Shown: piece by piece, positions 37,498 to 46,025 of the stretch
Layout: each line of letters starts with the position of its first letter
Numbering within the stretch: position 1 is the first letter of the stretch
Assembly: GCA_021496925.1 (NCBI GenBank)
Contig: CP053915.1
Location: 1,798,001 to 1,862,000 of the forward strand
Direction: 5' to 3'
DNA from: Acidovorax sp. YS12
GTDB lineage: Bacteria; Pseudomonadota; Gammaproteobacteria; Burkholderiales; Burkholderiaceae_C
DNA: 64,000 nt
Made by a program: the position numbers and the translations under genes
The notes under the pieces: generated by a model
Databases searched by the model: none
Seen by the model: only the letters and a program-made list of their open reading frames with translations
Told to the model about the DNA's origin: nothing

Positions 37498-38247
37498 TCA
37501 GCGGGCTGCCGCGATGATTTGCAAAAAGTCCGCCGCCTTGAGCGACGCGCCGCCCACCAGGCCGCCGTCGATGTCGGGCTGCGCCAGCAGTTGCGCCGCA
37601 TTCGCGGCATTCATGCTGCCGCCGTAGAGCAGCCGGATGCGGTCGGCCTGGGTGCTGGCGGCCGCCAGTTGCCCGCGCAGCACGGCATGCACCTGCTGCG
37701 CCTGCTCGGGCGTGGCCGTGCGGCCCGTGCCGATGGCCCAGACGGGCTCGTAGGCCACGACGATCTCGCTGATGCAGTGGCCGTTGAGGTGGATGACCGC
37801 CGCCAGCTGGCGCTTGACCACGGCCTCGGTTTCGCCCGCCTCGCGCTGCGCCAGCGTCTCGCCCACGCACACGATGGGCGTGATGCCCGCCGCCAGCGCG
37901 CGCTGGGCCTTCGCCGCCACGTCGGCGTCGGTCTCGCCGTGGTACTGGCGGCGCTCGGAATGCCCGACCAGCGCGTAGCGCGCGCCGAAATCGCGCAGCA
38001 TGCCGGCCGAGACCTCGCCGGTATAGGCGCCCGCCTCGTGTTGCGACACGTCCTGCGCTCCGAAGCCGATAGCTGTTCCCGCAGTCAGCGCCTGGCTTTG
38101 CGCCAGATAAGGCGCAGGAACGGCAACCGCCACGTCGCAGGCTGGCGCCTGCTGCGCCAGCCCTTCGCGCAAGGCGCGCAGCAGCGCCTCGTTGGCGGCC
38201 AGGCCGCCATTCATCTTCCAATTGCCAGCGATGAGTTTCTTTTTCAT
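37498..38247 (-). CDS. tpiA: triose-phosphate isomerase
   Basis: This 249-residue glycolytic enzyme interconverts dihydroxyacetone phosphate and glyceraldehyde 3-phosphate. Active-site residues are seen in AGNWKMNG (Lys), VGHSERR (His) and AYEPVWAIGTG (Glu), with the phosphate loop at LYGGSMNAAN. The start MKKKLIAGNWKMNG at 38247 gives the normal length; it lies 5 bp after the stop of the upstream oxidoreductase. Confidence 0.97.
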   Translation of the reverse strand: MKKKLIAGNWKMNGGLAANEALLRALREGLAQQAPACDVAVAVPAPYLAQSQALTAGTAIGFGAQDVSQHEAGAYTGEVSAGMLRDFGARYALVGHSERRQYHGETDADVAAKAQRALAAGITPIVCVGETLAQREAGETEAVVKRQLAAVIHLNGHCISEIVVAYEPVWAIGTGRTATPEQAQQVHAVLRGQLAAASTQADRIRLLYGGSMNAANAAQLLAQPDIDGGLVGGASLKAADFLQIIAAAR

Positions 38248-38252
38248 GGTGT

Positions 38253-39245
38253 TCAGGAATTCCATGTCAAAACGATCTTGCCAATATGCTGGTTCGACTC
38301 CATCAGCGCGTGGGCCTGGGCCGCGTCGGCGGCCGCGAAGCAGCGGTGCACCACCGGCTTGATGGCGCCCGCGTCCAGCAGGGGCCACACGCGCGCGCGC
38401 AGCGCCTGGGCGATGGCGGCCTTGAACGCCACCGTCTGCGGGCGCAGCGTGGAGCCGGTGATCACCAGGCGCTTGCGTAGCACCAGGGCGACATTGAATT
38501 CCGCCTTGACGCCGCCCTGCACCGCGATGATGACCAGGCGCCCATCGTCCGCCAGGCTTTCCACCTCGCGCGCCACGTAGCTGCCGGCGACCATGTCCAG
38601 CACGACGTCCACGCCCCGCCCGCCGGTGATGCGCCGCACCTCCTCCACGAAGTCCTGCGACGGATAGTGGATGGCATGGTGCGCGCCGAGCTGCACGCAG
38701 GCCGCGCATTTCTCCGCGCTGCCCGCCGTGGCGATCACCGTGGCGCCCAGGGCGCGCGCAAGCTGGATGGCCGTGACGCCGATGCCGCTGCTGCCGCCCT
38801 GGACCAGCAAGGCCTCGCCGGGCTGCAGGCGCGCACGGTCGAAGACGTTGCTCCACACGGTGAAAAAGGTCTCGGGCAGCGAGGCCGCCTCGGTGTCGCT
38901 CAGGCCCTGCGGCACCGGCAGGCACTGGGCCACCGGGGCCACGCAGTACTCGGCGTAGCCGCCGCCCGCCACGAGCGCGCACACGCGGTCGCCAAGCCGC
39001 AGCCCGGCCTGCGCCAGGGCCTCGGCGTCGCCTTCGTCGATGACGCCAGCCACCTCCAGCCCGGGCACGTCAGAAGCTCCGGGCGGCGGCGCGTAATGCC
39101 CCTTGCGCTGCAGCACGTCGGGCCGGTTCACCCCCGAGGCGGCGACGCGGATGCGCAGCTCGCCCGCGCCTGGTACCGGCTGGGGCCGCTGCCCCAGGCG
39201 CAGCACCTCGGGCGCACCGAACGATGTGATTTCTACAACGCGCAT
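38253..39245 (-). CDS. NAD(P)H quinone oxidoreductase, PIG3-type zinc-independent MDR family
   Basis: This 330-residue medium-chain reductase lacks the zinc ligands of alcohol dehydrogenases. The N-terminal MRVVEITSFGAPEVL, the nucleotide-binding VQGGSSGIGVTAIQLARALGA and the GSTLRPQ motif near residue 270 are typical of PIG3/quinone oxidoreductases that reduce quinones with NADPH. The ATG at 39245 is chosen by alignment; there is no clear ribosome site. It is placed between pnp and tpiA and probably shares a transcript with tpiA. Confidence 0.9.
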   Translation of the reverse strand: MRVVEITSFGAPEVLRLGQRPQPVPGAGELRIRVAASGVNRPDVLQRKGHYAPPPGASDVPGLEVAGVIDEGDAEALAQAGLRLGDRVCALVAGGGYAEYCVAPVAQCLPVPQGLSDTEAASLPETFFTVWSNVFDRARLQPGEALLVQGGSSGIGVTAIQLARALGATVIATAGSAEKCAACVQLGAHHAIHYPSQDFVEEVRRITGGRGVDVVLDMVAGSYVAREVESLADDGRLVIIAVQGGVKAEFNVALVLRKRLVITGSTLRPQTVAFKAAIAQALRARVWPLLDAGAIKPVVHRCFAAADAAQAHALMESNQHIGKIVLTWNS

Positions 39246-39276
39246 GGTTGGGAAGGAAATGCCAAGTCGATCCAGC

Positions 39277-39330
39277 GAAAAAGCCGCCAACGCCCGTACA
39301 GCTAAGCGCCAGCAGCTCCTTTTTACATAG
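39277..39330. repeat. dispersed repeat element, copy 6
   Basis: GCTAAGCGCCAGCAGCTCCT followed by TTTTACATAG matches the right arm AAGCGCTGGCAGCTATC with the usual AT-rich tail. It lies between pnp and the oxidoreductase gene, next to a 10-bp GC hairpin at 39330-39352 that has no U-tract. Confidence 0.65.
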
Positions 39331-39366
39331 CAGCCCCGCCACGCGGGGCTGCCTGCCGCCAGGCCC

Positions 39367-41610
39367 TTATTCCTGGGCCGGCTGCTCCTGCTCGCCGCCG
39401 CGCTCGGCGCGATTTTCGCGCGGCTCGCGCGGCTCGCGCGGCTCGCGGTATTCGCGCGGCTGGCGCGGCGCACGCGGTTCGCGGTATTCGCGCGGCTCGC
39501 GCTCGGGCAGGCCGGCGGGGCGCTCGGTCAGCGCCTTCATCGACAGCTTGATGCGGCCCTTTTCGTCGGTCTCGAGCACCTTGACCTTGACGATCTGGCC
39601 CTCCTGCAGATAGTCGGTGACCTTTTCCACGCGCTCGTGGGCGATCTGGCTGATGTGCAGCAGGCCGTCCTTGCCGGGCAGCAGGTTCACCAGGGCGCCG
39701 AAGTCCAGGATCTTGGTGACCGGGCCTTCGTACACCTTGCCGATTTCAACCTCGGCGGTGATTTCCTCGATGCGGCGCTTGGCCTCGTCGGCCTTGGCGG
39801 CGTCGCTGGAGGCGATGGTGATCGTGCCGTCTTCCTCGATGTTGATCTGGCAGCCGGTTTCGTCGCACAGCGCGCGGATGGTGGCACCACCCTTGCCGAT
39901 CACGTCGCGGATCTTCTCGGGGTTGATCTTCATGGTGAAGAGCTTGGGCGCGAAGGACGAAATCTCGGCCTTGGCCTCGCCCATGGCTTCCTGCATCTTG
40001 CCCAGGATGTGCATGCGCGCTTCCTTGGCCTGGGCCAGGGCGACCTGCATGATTTCCTTGGTGATGCCCTGGATCTTGATGTCCATCTGCAGCGCGGTGA
40101 TGCCGTTGGTGGTGCCGGCCACCTTGAAGTCCATGTCGCCCAGATGATCTTCATCACCCAGGATGTCGGTCAGCACGGCGAAGCGGTTGTCTTCCTTGAT
40201 CAGGCCCATGGCGATGCCGGCCACGTGCGCCTTCATGGGCACGCCGGCGTCCATCATCGACAGGCAGCCGCCGCAGACGGAGGCCATGGAAGAGGAGCCG
40301 TTGGACTCGGTGATCTCGGACACCACGCGGATGGTGTACGGGAACTCTTCCTTGCTCGGCAGGCAGGCCACCAGGGCGCGCTTGGCCAGGCGGCCGTGGC
40401 CGACTTCGCGGCGCTTGGTCGAGCCCATGCGGCCCACTTCGCCGGTGGCGAAGGGAGGCATGTTGTAGTGGAACAGGAAGCGGTCCTCAAACTCGCCGGC
40501 CAGCGCGTCGATGCGCTGCGCGTCGCGCTCGGTGCCCAGCGTGGAGACCACCAGCGCCTGCGTCTCGCCGCGCGTGAACAGCGCCGAGCCGTGGGTACGC
40601 GGCAGCACGCTGTTGCGGATCTCGATCGGGCGCACGGTGCGCGTGTCGCGGCCGTCGATGCGCGGCTCGCCGGCCAGGATCTGGCCGCGCACGATGCGCG
40701 CTTCGATGTCGAACAGCATGTTGTCCACCTTGACGGCGTCGAACGCCACGCCCTGCTCCGCCAGGCCGGCCTTCACGGCGGCGTAGGCCTCGCGGCAGGC
40801 CTGCGTGCGCAGTTGCTTGTTGCGGTTCTGGTAGGCGGCTCGCAGCGGGCCTTCGGCCAACTCGGCCACCTTGGCGATCAGGGCGTCGTCCTTGGCCTCG
40901 GGCTGCCAGTCCCACACCGGCTTGCCGGCGTCGCGCACCAGCTCATGGATGGCGTTGATGGCGACCTGGCCCTGTTCGTGGCCGAACACCACGGCGCCCA
41001 GCATCACGTCTTCGGGCAGTTGCAGCGCCTCGGATTCGACCATCAGCACGGCGGCCTCGGTGCCGGCGACGACCAGGTCCATCTGGCTGTTCTTGCGCGC
41101 CGTCTGACCCGGGTTGAGCACGTACTCACCGTTGATGTAGCCCACGCGCGCGGCGCCGATGGGGCCGTTGAACGGGATGCCGGAGACCGACAGCGCGGCG
41201 GACACGGCAATCATCGCGGCGATGTCGGCGTCCACCTCAGGGTTCAGCGAGACGGTGTGGATGACCACATGCACCTCGTTGTAGAAGCCTTCGGGGAACA
41301 GCGGGCGGATCGGGCGGTCGATCAGGCGGCTGGTCAGCGTCTCCAGCTCGGAGGGCTTGGCCTCGCGCTTGAAGAAGCTGCCGGGGATCTTGCCGGCGGC
41401 GTAGGTCTTCTCGATGTAGTCCACCGTCAGCGGGAAGAAGTCCTGGCCCGGCTTGGCCGTCTTGGACGCCACCACGGTGGCCAGCACCACGGTGTCGTCG
41501 ATGTTGACCAGCACGGCGCCGCTGGCCTGGCGGGCGATTTCGCCCGTTTCCATGGTGACCGTGTGCTGGCCCCACTGGAAGGTCTTGGTGACTTTGTTGA
41601 ACATCGTCAT
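39367..41610 (-). CDS. pnp: polyribonucleotide nucleotidyltransferase (PNPase)
   Basis: This 747-residue 3'-5' phosphorolytic exoribonuclease is a core component of RNA decay. It has two RNase PH domains (for example GPIGAARVGYINGEYVLNP and TRGETQALVVSTLGTERDAQ), the catalytic-region GDEDHLGDMDFKVAGT, a KH domain with VIGKGGATIRAL, and an S1 domain (EGPVTKILDFGALVNLLPG). AGGAG lies 9 nt before the ATG at 41610. The C-terminal 45 residues (about 703-747) are an unusual tail of repeated REPREYREPR units, beyond the normal S1 end. It follows rpsO with a terminator between, as in many bacteria. Confidence 0.97.
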   Translation of the reverse strand: MTMFNKVTKTFQWGQHTVTMETGEIARQASGAVLVNIDDTVVLATVVASKTAKPGQDFFPLTVDYIEKTYAAGKIPGSFFKREAKPSELETLTSRLIDRPIRPLFPEGFYNEVHVVIHTVSLNPEVDADIAAMIAVSAALSVSGIPFNGPIGAARVGYINGEYVLNPGQTARKNSQMDLVVAGTEAAVLMVESEALQLPEDVMLGAVVFGHEQGQVAINAIHELVRDAGKPVWDWQPEAKDDALIAKVAELAEGPLRAAYQNRNKQLRTQACREAYAAVKAGLAEQGVAFDAVKVDNMLFDIEARIVRGQILAGEPRIDGRDTRTVRPIEIRNSVLPRTHGSALFTRGETQALVVSTLGTERDAQRIDALAGEFEDRFLFHYNMPPFATGEVGRMGSTKRREVGHGRLAKRALVACLPSKEEFPYTIRVVSEITESNGSSSMASVCGGCLSMMDAGVPMKAHVAGIAMGLIKEDNRFAVLTDILGDEDHLGDMDFKVAGTTNGITALQMDIKIQGITKEIMQVALAQAKEARMHILGKMQEAMGEAKAEISSFAPKLFTMKINPEKIRDVIGKGGATIRALCDETGCQINIEEDGTITIASSDAAKADEAKRRIEEITAEVEIGKVYEGPVTKILDFGALVNLLPGKDGLLHISQIAHERVEKVTDYLQEGQIVKVKVLETDEKGRIKLSMKALTERPAGLPEREPREYREPRAPRQPREYREPREPREPRENRAERGGEQEQPAQE
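39411..39505 (-). repeat. tandem short repeats coding the Arg/Glu/Pro tail of PNPase
   Basis: The plus-strand text reads as repeated units of CGCGCGGCT(C) and GCGGTATTCGCGCGGCT. These encode successive REPRE and YREPR peptides. Such repeats can change copy number by slippage while keeping the frame. Confidence 0.7.
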
Positions 41611-41623
41611 ATGGTTTGCTCCT

Positions 41624-41720
41624 GAAAAATGAGCTGCTGGCGCGCCAGCAGCCTGGGTTTGGAGACCAAACAGACCGCGATGCCATTCCAGACAAGCGCT
41701 GGCAGCTATCGGTTCGGTAG
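41624..41720. repeat. dispersed inverted-repeat element, copy 7
   Basis: Two arms are visible: GAGCTGCTGGCGCGCCAGCAG at the left, itself a palindrome (positions 41631-41651), and CAAGCGCTGGCAGCTATC at the right. The copy occupies the 5' side of pnp between its ribosome site and the rpsO terminator, so it will be in the pnp leader RNA. Confidence 0.7.
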
Positions 41721-41787
41721 TGAACGACAACCAACGCGGGTGTGGAATGACACAGCTTCGCTCTGCCTGGGGTTTCTCCGTGAAAGC

Positions 41788-41823
41788 AAAAAACGCCTGA
41801 GCTAGCGTGCTAACTCAGGCGTT
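41788..41823 (-). terminator. terminator/attenuator between rpsO and pnp
   Basis: On the minus strand a long stem of about 14 bp (AACGCCTGAG... pairing with CTCAGGCGTT, one mismatch) is followed by TTTTTT. It lies 18 bp after the rpsO stop. In E. coli an equivalent terminator partly separates rpsO from pnp. Confidence 0.9.
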
Positions 41824-41840
41824 GCGTGCATGCAGCCGGC

Positions 41841-42107
41841 TTACTTGCGCAGGCCCAGCTTGGCGATCAGCGCGGTGTAGCGGTCGGCGTCCTTGGCCTT
41901 CAGGTAGTCCAGCAGCTTGCGGCGGCGGCTCACCATGCGCAGCAGGCCGCGGCGGCCGTGATGGTCCTTGGCGTGTTGCTTGAAGTGGGGCGTCAGCTCG
42001 TTGATGCGGGCCGTCAGCAGGGCCACTTGCACTTCCGGGCTGCCGGTGTCGTTTTGCGAGCGGGCGTTGGCTTTGACGACTTCGGCCTTGATGGAGGCAG
42101 CGATCAT
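41841..42107 (-). CDS. rpsO: 30S ribosomal protein S15
   Basis: This 88-residue primary 16S rRNA-binding protein has the standard length. It contains the signatures GSPEVQVALLTARI, HFKQHAKDHHGRRGLLRMVSRRRKLLDYL (residues about 41-69) and a KLGLRK-type end. AAGGA precedes the ATG at 42107. A perfect -10 box TATAAT (minus strand, 42229-42234) about 120 bp upstream is a likely promoter. Confidence 0.98.
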   Translation of the reverse strand: MIAASIKAEVVKANARSQNDTGSPEVQVALLTARINELTPHFKQHAKDHHGRRGLLRMVSRRRKLLDYLKAKDADRYTALIAKLGLRK

Positions 42108-42228
42108 GATGTTTTCCTTGGGTATTGGATGGCCCAGATGCCGCAGGGCGCGGCGGGCCATGGTTTTTACTTGCGCCCCGCGCTGGAACGGCGTGGAGCG
42201 TGCGTCTTGCACCATGCAAAACCCAAGG

Positions 42229-42234
42229 ATTATA
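42229..42234 (-). promoter_or_regulatory. putative -10 box of the rpsO promoter
   Basis: TATAAT reads on the minus strand, preceded by GC-rich sequence in which no good -35 hexamer is seen. The distance to rpsO leaves a leader of about 115 nt, room for S15 autoregulation. Confidence 0.45.
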
Positions 42235-42335
42235 ACCCGCGCCGTTTTCCGGGGCCCGGGCGCGCTCCGGGCGCGGCGCGCAATCCCATGGCACAGGTGC
42301 GGACTCAGCGGGCAAGGATGCGCTGGAATTAAAAG

Positions 42336-42352
42336 ATTCATACCATATGAAT
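42336..42352 (+). promoter_or_regulatory. 17-bp palindromic operator upstream of sufB
   Basis: ATTCATACCATATGAAT is a perfect 6-5-6 inverted repeat, followed by ATTAAAACC. It ends 22 bp before the sufB start codon. The same motif and flank recur in front of nnrS at 49956-49972, in a genome region otherwise GC-rich, so a shared regulator binding site is likely. Confidence 0.6.
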
Positions 42353-42374
42353 ATTAAAACCACACCCCACGGCC

Positions 42375-43856
42375 ATGCCCCAGACCGCCCCTTCCGCGCC
42401 CCGCGCGCAACCGCCGCAGGATACCGCACTGGCGCAGGCGCTGCAGCGCCCGTACCAGCATGGCTTCGTCACCGACATCGAGACCGACAGCCTGCCGCCC
42501 GGGCTCGATGAGGACACCATCCGCGCCATCTCGCGCAAGAAGCGCGAGCCAGCCTTCCTGCTGCAGTGGCGCCTGGCGGCCTTCGCGCGCTGGCGCGGCA
42601 TGGCGCCGCCGCACTGGGCGCACCTGCGCATCGCGCCCATCGACCTGCAGGCGCTGTCGTACTACGCCGCGCCGAAGTCGATGCAGAACGCGCCCAAGAG
42701 CCTGGACGAAGTCGATCCCAAGCTGCTGGAGACCTACGAGAAGCTCAACGTGCCGCTGCACGAGCGCGCGCGCCTGGCCGGCGTGGCGGTGGACGCGGTG
42801 TTCGACTCGGTCTCGGTCGGCACCACCTTCCGCGAGCAACTGGCCGAGGTGGGCGTGATCTTCTGCTCGTTCGCGCACGCCGTGCAGCACCACCCGGAGC
42901 TGGTCGAGCGCTACCTGGGCAGCGTGGTGCCGGTAGGCGACAACTACTACGCGGCGCTGAACTCGGCCGTGTTCTCCGACGGCTCCTTCGTCTACGTGCC
43001 GCGCGGGGTGAAGTGCCCCATGGAGCTGTCGTCGTACTTCCGCATCAACGCGCGCAACACCGGGCAGTTCGAGCGCACGCTGATCATTGCCGAGGAAGGC
43101 AGCTCCGTGAGCTACCTCGAAGGCTGCACCGCGCCGCAGCGCGATGAGAACCAGCTGCACGCCGCCGTGGTGGAGCTGGTGGCGCACGACGACGCCTTCA
43201 TCAAGTACTCCACCGTGCAGAACTGGTACCCCGGCGACGAAAACGGCGTGGGCGGCATCTACAACTTCGTCACCAAGCGCGGCCTGGCGGCGGGCCGGCG
43301 CTCGCGCATCGCCTGGACGCAGATCGAGACCGGCTCGGCCATCACCTGGAAGTACCCCAGCGTGGTGCTGCGCGGCGACGGGTCGAGCGGCGAGTTCCAC
43401 TCCATCGCCGTATCCAACCACCGCCAGCAGGCGGACACCGGCACCAAGATGATCCACCTGGGCCAGAACACCACCAGCCGCATCGTCTCCAAGGGCATCA
43501 GCGCGGGCCGCGCGCACAACAGCTACCGCGGCCTGGTGCGCGTGAACGCGGGTGCCGCGGGCGCGCGCAACCACACGCAGTGCGACTCGCTGCTCATCGG
43601 CCCGCACTGCGGCGCCCACACCTTCCCCTACGTGGACACGGCGCGCGCCGACGCCGTGGTGGAGCACGAGGCCACGACCACGCGCATCTCCGAGGAGCGG
43701 CTGTTCTATTGCCAGCAGCGCGGCATCGACCCGCAGGAGGCCACGGCGCTCATCGTCGGCGGCTTCTGCCAGGCGGTGCTGGAGGAACTGCCCATGGAAT
43801 TCGCGCTGGAAGCCAAGGCGCTGCTCGCGGTATCGCTCGAGGGCGCCGTGGGCTGA
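42375..43856 (+). CDS. sufB: Fe-S cluster assembly protein SufB
   Basis: This 493-residue scaffold subunit of the SufBCD complex assembles [4Fe-4S] clusters. Conserved stretches are PKSLDEVDPKLLETYEKL, VFDSVSVGTTFREQL, YFRINARNTGQFERTLIIA, YLEGCTAP and RVNAGAAGARNHTQCDSLL with the conserved Cys. The SufB core is full length. It is the first gene of the suf operon. No clear ribosome site precedes the ATG at 42375. The leader is short, just after the palindromic operator. Confidence 0.96.
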   Translation: MPQTAPSAPRAQPPQDTALAQALQRPYQHGFVTDIETDSLPPGLDEDTIRAISRKKREPAFLLQWRLAAFARWRGMAPPHWAHLRIAPIDLQALSYYAAPKSMQNAPKSLDEVDPKLLETYEKLNVPLHERARLAGVAVDAVFDSVSVGTTFREQLAEVGVIFCSFAHAVQHHPELVERYLGSVVPVGDNYYAALNSAVFSDGSFVYVPRGVKCPMELSSYFRINARNTGQFERTLIIAEEGSSVSYLEGCTAPQRDENQLHAAVVELVAHDDAFIKYSTVQNWYPGDENGVGGIYNFVTKRGLAAGRRSRIAWTQIETGSAITWKYPSVVLRGDGSSGEFHSIAVSNHRQQADTGTKMIHLGQNTTSRIVSKGISAGRAHNSYRGLVRVNAGAAGARNHTQCDSLLIGPHCGAHTFPYVDTARADAVVEHEATTTRISEERLFYCQQRGIDPQEATALIVGGFCQAVLEELPMEFALEAKALLAVSLEGAVG

Positions 43857-43869
43857 CGCCGGTATTTGC

Positions 43870-43922
43870 ATGAAAACAGCCTCAAACCCTTTCCCAGCAA
43901 GCGCTGGCAGCTATCGAAACAG
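43870..43922. repeat. dispersed repeat element, copy 8
   Basis: CAGCAAGCGCTGGCAGCTATC with flanking AAAACAGCCTCAAACCC sits in the 82-bp gap between sufB and sufC, so it is transcribed inside the suf operon. It may modulate the stoichiometry of SufB to SufC. Confidence 0.75.
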
Positions 43923-43938
43923 GAACAAAGGACACCCC

Positions 43939-44715
43939 ATGACCACCCCCTCCCCCCTGCTGCAGGTGCGCGATCTGCACGTCGCCGTGGGCGAGCGCAC
44001 CGTGCTGCGCGGCGTCTCGTGCGACGTGCAGCCCGGCAGCCTGGCCGTGCTGATGGGCGCCAACGGCAGCGGCAAGAGCACGCTGGGCATGGCCCTGGCC
44101 GGCCACCCGCGCTACCGCGTCACCAGCGGGCAAGCGCTGCTCGCGGGCCAGGACCTGCTGGCACTGCCGGCCCACGAGCGCGCCCGCGCCGGGCTGTTCG
44201 TCTCCTTCCAGGCCCCGCCAGACGTGCCGGGCGTGAAGAACAACCTGTTCATCCGCACCGCGCTCAATGCCGTGCACGAGGCGCGCGGCCAGCCGCCGCT
44301 CGACGCCTTCGACTTCCTCGCCAGCGCCAAGCAGGCCGCCGGCACCCTGGGCCTGCCCGAGACGCTGCTCGCCCGCCCGGTGAACGAAGGCTTCTCCGGC
44401 GGCGAGCGCAAGCGCAACGAGCTGCTGCAGCTGGCCCTGCTGCAGCCGCGCCTGGCGCTGCTCGACGAAATCGACTCCGGCCTGGACGTGGACGGCGTGC
44501 GCGCCGTGGTCGGCCTGGTGCAGCGCCTGCGCGCGCAGGGCACGGCGTTCGTCGTGGTCTCGCACTACCTCACGCTGATCGAGCAGTTGCAGCCCGACGC
44601 CGTGCTGCGCCTGGACCAGGGCCGCATCGCCGAAACCGGCGGCCTGGAGCTGGCACGCACCATTGCCCGCACCGGCTTCGCGCGCCCGGCCGCGGTGGCG
44701 GAGGCCCAGCCATGA
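43939..44715 (+). CDS. sufC: Fe-S cluster assembly ATPase SufC
   Basis: This 258-residue ABC-type ATPase energises SufBCD. It has Walker A GANGSGKST, the SufC signature NEGFSGGERKRNELLQLA, Walker B LALLDEIDSGLD and the His switch VVVSHYLTL. AAAGGA lies before the ATG at 43939. Its stop overlaps the sufD start by ATGA. Confidence 0.96.
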   Translation: MTTPSPLLQVRDLHVAVGERTVLRGVSCDVQPGSLAVLMGANGSGKSTLGMALAGHPRYRVTSGQALLAGQDLLALPAHERARAGLFVSFQAPPDVPGVKNNLFIRTALNAVHEARGQPPLDAFDFLASAKQAAGTLGLPETLLARPVNEGFSGGERKRNELLQLALLQPRLALLDEIDSGLDVDGVRAVVGLVQRLRAQGTAFVVVSHYLTLIEQLQPDAVLRLDQGRIAETGGLELARTIARTGFARPAAVAEAQP

Positions 44716-45941
44716 ACACCACCGTGGCCGCGCCTTCGGCGGACCGCCTCGCGGCACGCGCGCACCTGCAGCAACAGGGCTGGATCACGCGGCGCAGCGA
44801 AGCCTTCCAGCACCTGCCGCCGCCCGCGCTGGAGCACTGGCTGGGCAGCGCAGATGCCACGGCCGGCCTGCCGTCCAGCGGCTGGACGCTGCACCCGCTG
44901 GACGGCGACGCCGCCGCCCGCGTGCAGGCGCGCTGGCTCGACGCGCACGACCCGGCGCAGCGCGCCGAACTCCTGGCCGGGCTGCCCGCGCCCGGCGCCG
45001 ACACCGGCGACGCCGCCCCCTTCGCCTGGGCGCACCGCGCGCTGTGCCGCCAGGGCCTGCGCCTGCATGTGGGCACGCCAGAGGGCGCTGTGCAGCGCAC
45101 CGTCCACCTGGCGCTGCACCACCAGCCGCAAGACGCCGCCGAAGCGCCGCTGCTGGTGCTCGACGTGGCGCCCGGCACGCACTGCCTGCTGCTGGAAACG
45201 CACGAACGCACCGCCCCCGATGCGCCCGCCACCGCGCAGAACCTGCACATCCACATCCACCTGGGCGCAGGCGCACACCTGCAGCACCTGCGCGTGGTGG
45301 CGCCGCTGGCGCACGACCTGGTGGCGCACCACGTGCACGCCACGCTGGCGCCGCAGGCCCGCTACGCCCAGGCGCTCGCCGCCACGGGCAGCGCCTACCA
45401 CCTGCAGCGCAGCCACTTCGCGCTGCAGGGCGCGGGCGCCCGCGCGCGGCAGGCGGCGCTGCTGCTGGCCGGCGCGCAGCAGCTCGACCACCAGGCGCGC
45501 ACCGACCTGCAGGCCGCGCAGGCCGCGAGCCAGGTCGAATCCCTGGCGCTGGCGCAGGGCGGCGCGCGCGCCGTGAGCAACGCCTACACCCGCATCGCCC
45601 CGGGCGCCGACGGCGCCGACGTGCGCCAGCGCCTGACGGGCATTCCCCTGGCCGGCCACCCGCGCCTGGTGCTGCGCCCGCACCTGGAAATCCTGCACGA
45701 CAACGTGCAGGCCGCCCACGGCGCCACCTGGGGCGCGCTGCCCGAGGAGGCGCTGTTCTACGCCGCCCAGCGCGGCCTGGACGACGCCCGTGCCCGCGCC
45801 CTCATCACCGAAGGCATGGCGCGCGCCGTGCTGAAACGCGCGCTGGACGACAGCCCGCTGCTGGCCGAGTGGCTGGAGGGCGGCTGGCTGGCCCGGCAGC
45901 TGGAGCGCCAGGCCCGGACGTCCCTGGGAGACGCCACATGA
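44712..45941 (+). CDS. sufD: Fe-S cluster assembly protein SufD
   Basis: This 409-residue SufB paralogue partners SufB in the scaffold. It is more divergent and very rich in Ala, Leu, Gln and His. The C-terminal SufBD fold is marked by NAYTRIAPGADGADVRQRL, LEILHDNVQAAHGATWGALPEEALFYAAQRG (residues about 325-355) and the final helix region. The N-terminal HLQQQGWITRRSEAFQHLPP matches the usual FPTTRDEDWKY-type region only loosely. It is translationally coupled to sufC. Confidence 0.92.
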   Translation: MNTTVAAPSADRLAARAHLQQQGWITRRSEAFQHLPPPALEHWLGSADATAGLPSSGWTLHPLDGDAAARVQARWLDAHDPAQRAELLAGLPAPGADTGDAAPFAWAHRALCRQGLRLHVGTPEGAVQRTVHLALHHQPQDAAEAPLLVLDVAPGTHCLLLETHERTAPDAPATAQNLHIHIHLGAGAHLQHLRVVAPLAHDLVAHHVHATLAPQARYAQALAATGSAYHLQRSHFALQGAGARARQAALLLAGAQQLDHQARTDLQAAQAASQVESLALAQGGARAVSNAYTRIAPGADGADVRQRLTGIPLAGHPRLVLRPHLEILHDNVQAAHGATWGALPEEALFYAAQRGLDDARARALITEGMARAVLKRALDDSPLLAEWLEGGWLARQLERQARTSLGDAT

Positions 45942-46008
45942 AAACTCTATTTTTGATAGCTGCCAGCGCTTGCCCAGCAAGGGCTGGAGGCCAATTTGGC
46001 TTGAAACT
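45938..46008. repeat. dispersed inverted-repeat element, copy 9
   Basis: TTTTTGATAGCTGCCAGCGCTTG and CAGCAAGGGCTGGAGGCCAA form imperfect arms, followed by TTTGGCTTGAAAC. It fills the 84-bp gap between sufD and sufS and ends just before the sufS ribosome site. Confidence 0.75.
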
Positions 46009-46025
46009 CCAACAGGAGGCGCAGC

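Noticed and set aside
38050..38115. Repeat-like sequence GATAGCTGTTCCCGCAGTCAGCG in tpiA
   Set aside because: It partly resembles the dispersed repeat, but the TpiA protein has normal length and sequence there, so it is not an insertion by any visible sign.
39330..39352. Hairpin GCAGCCCCGC/GCGGGGCTGC after pnp as a rho-independent terminator
   Set aside because: The stem is perfect, but no T-run follows on either strand.
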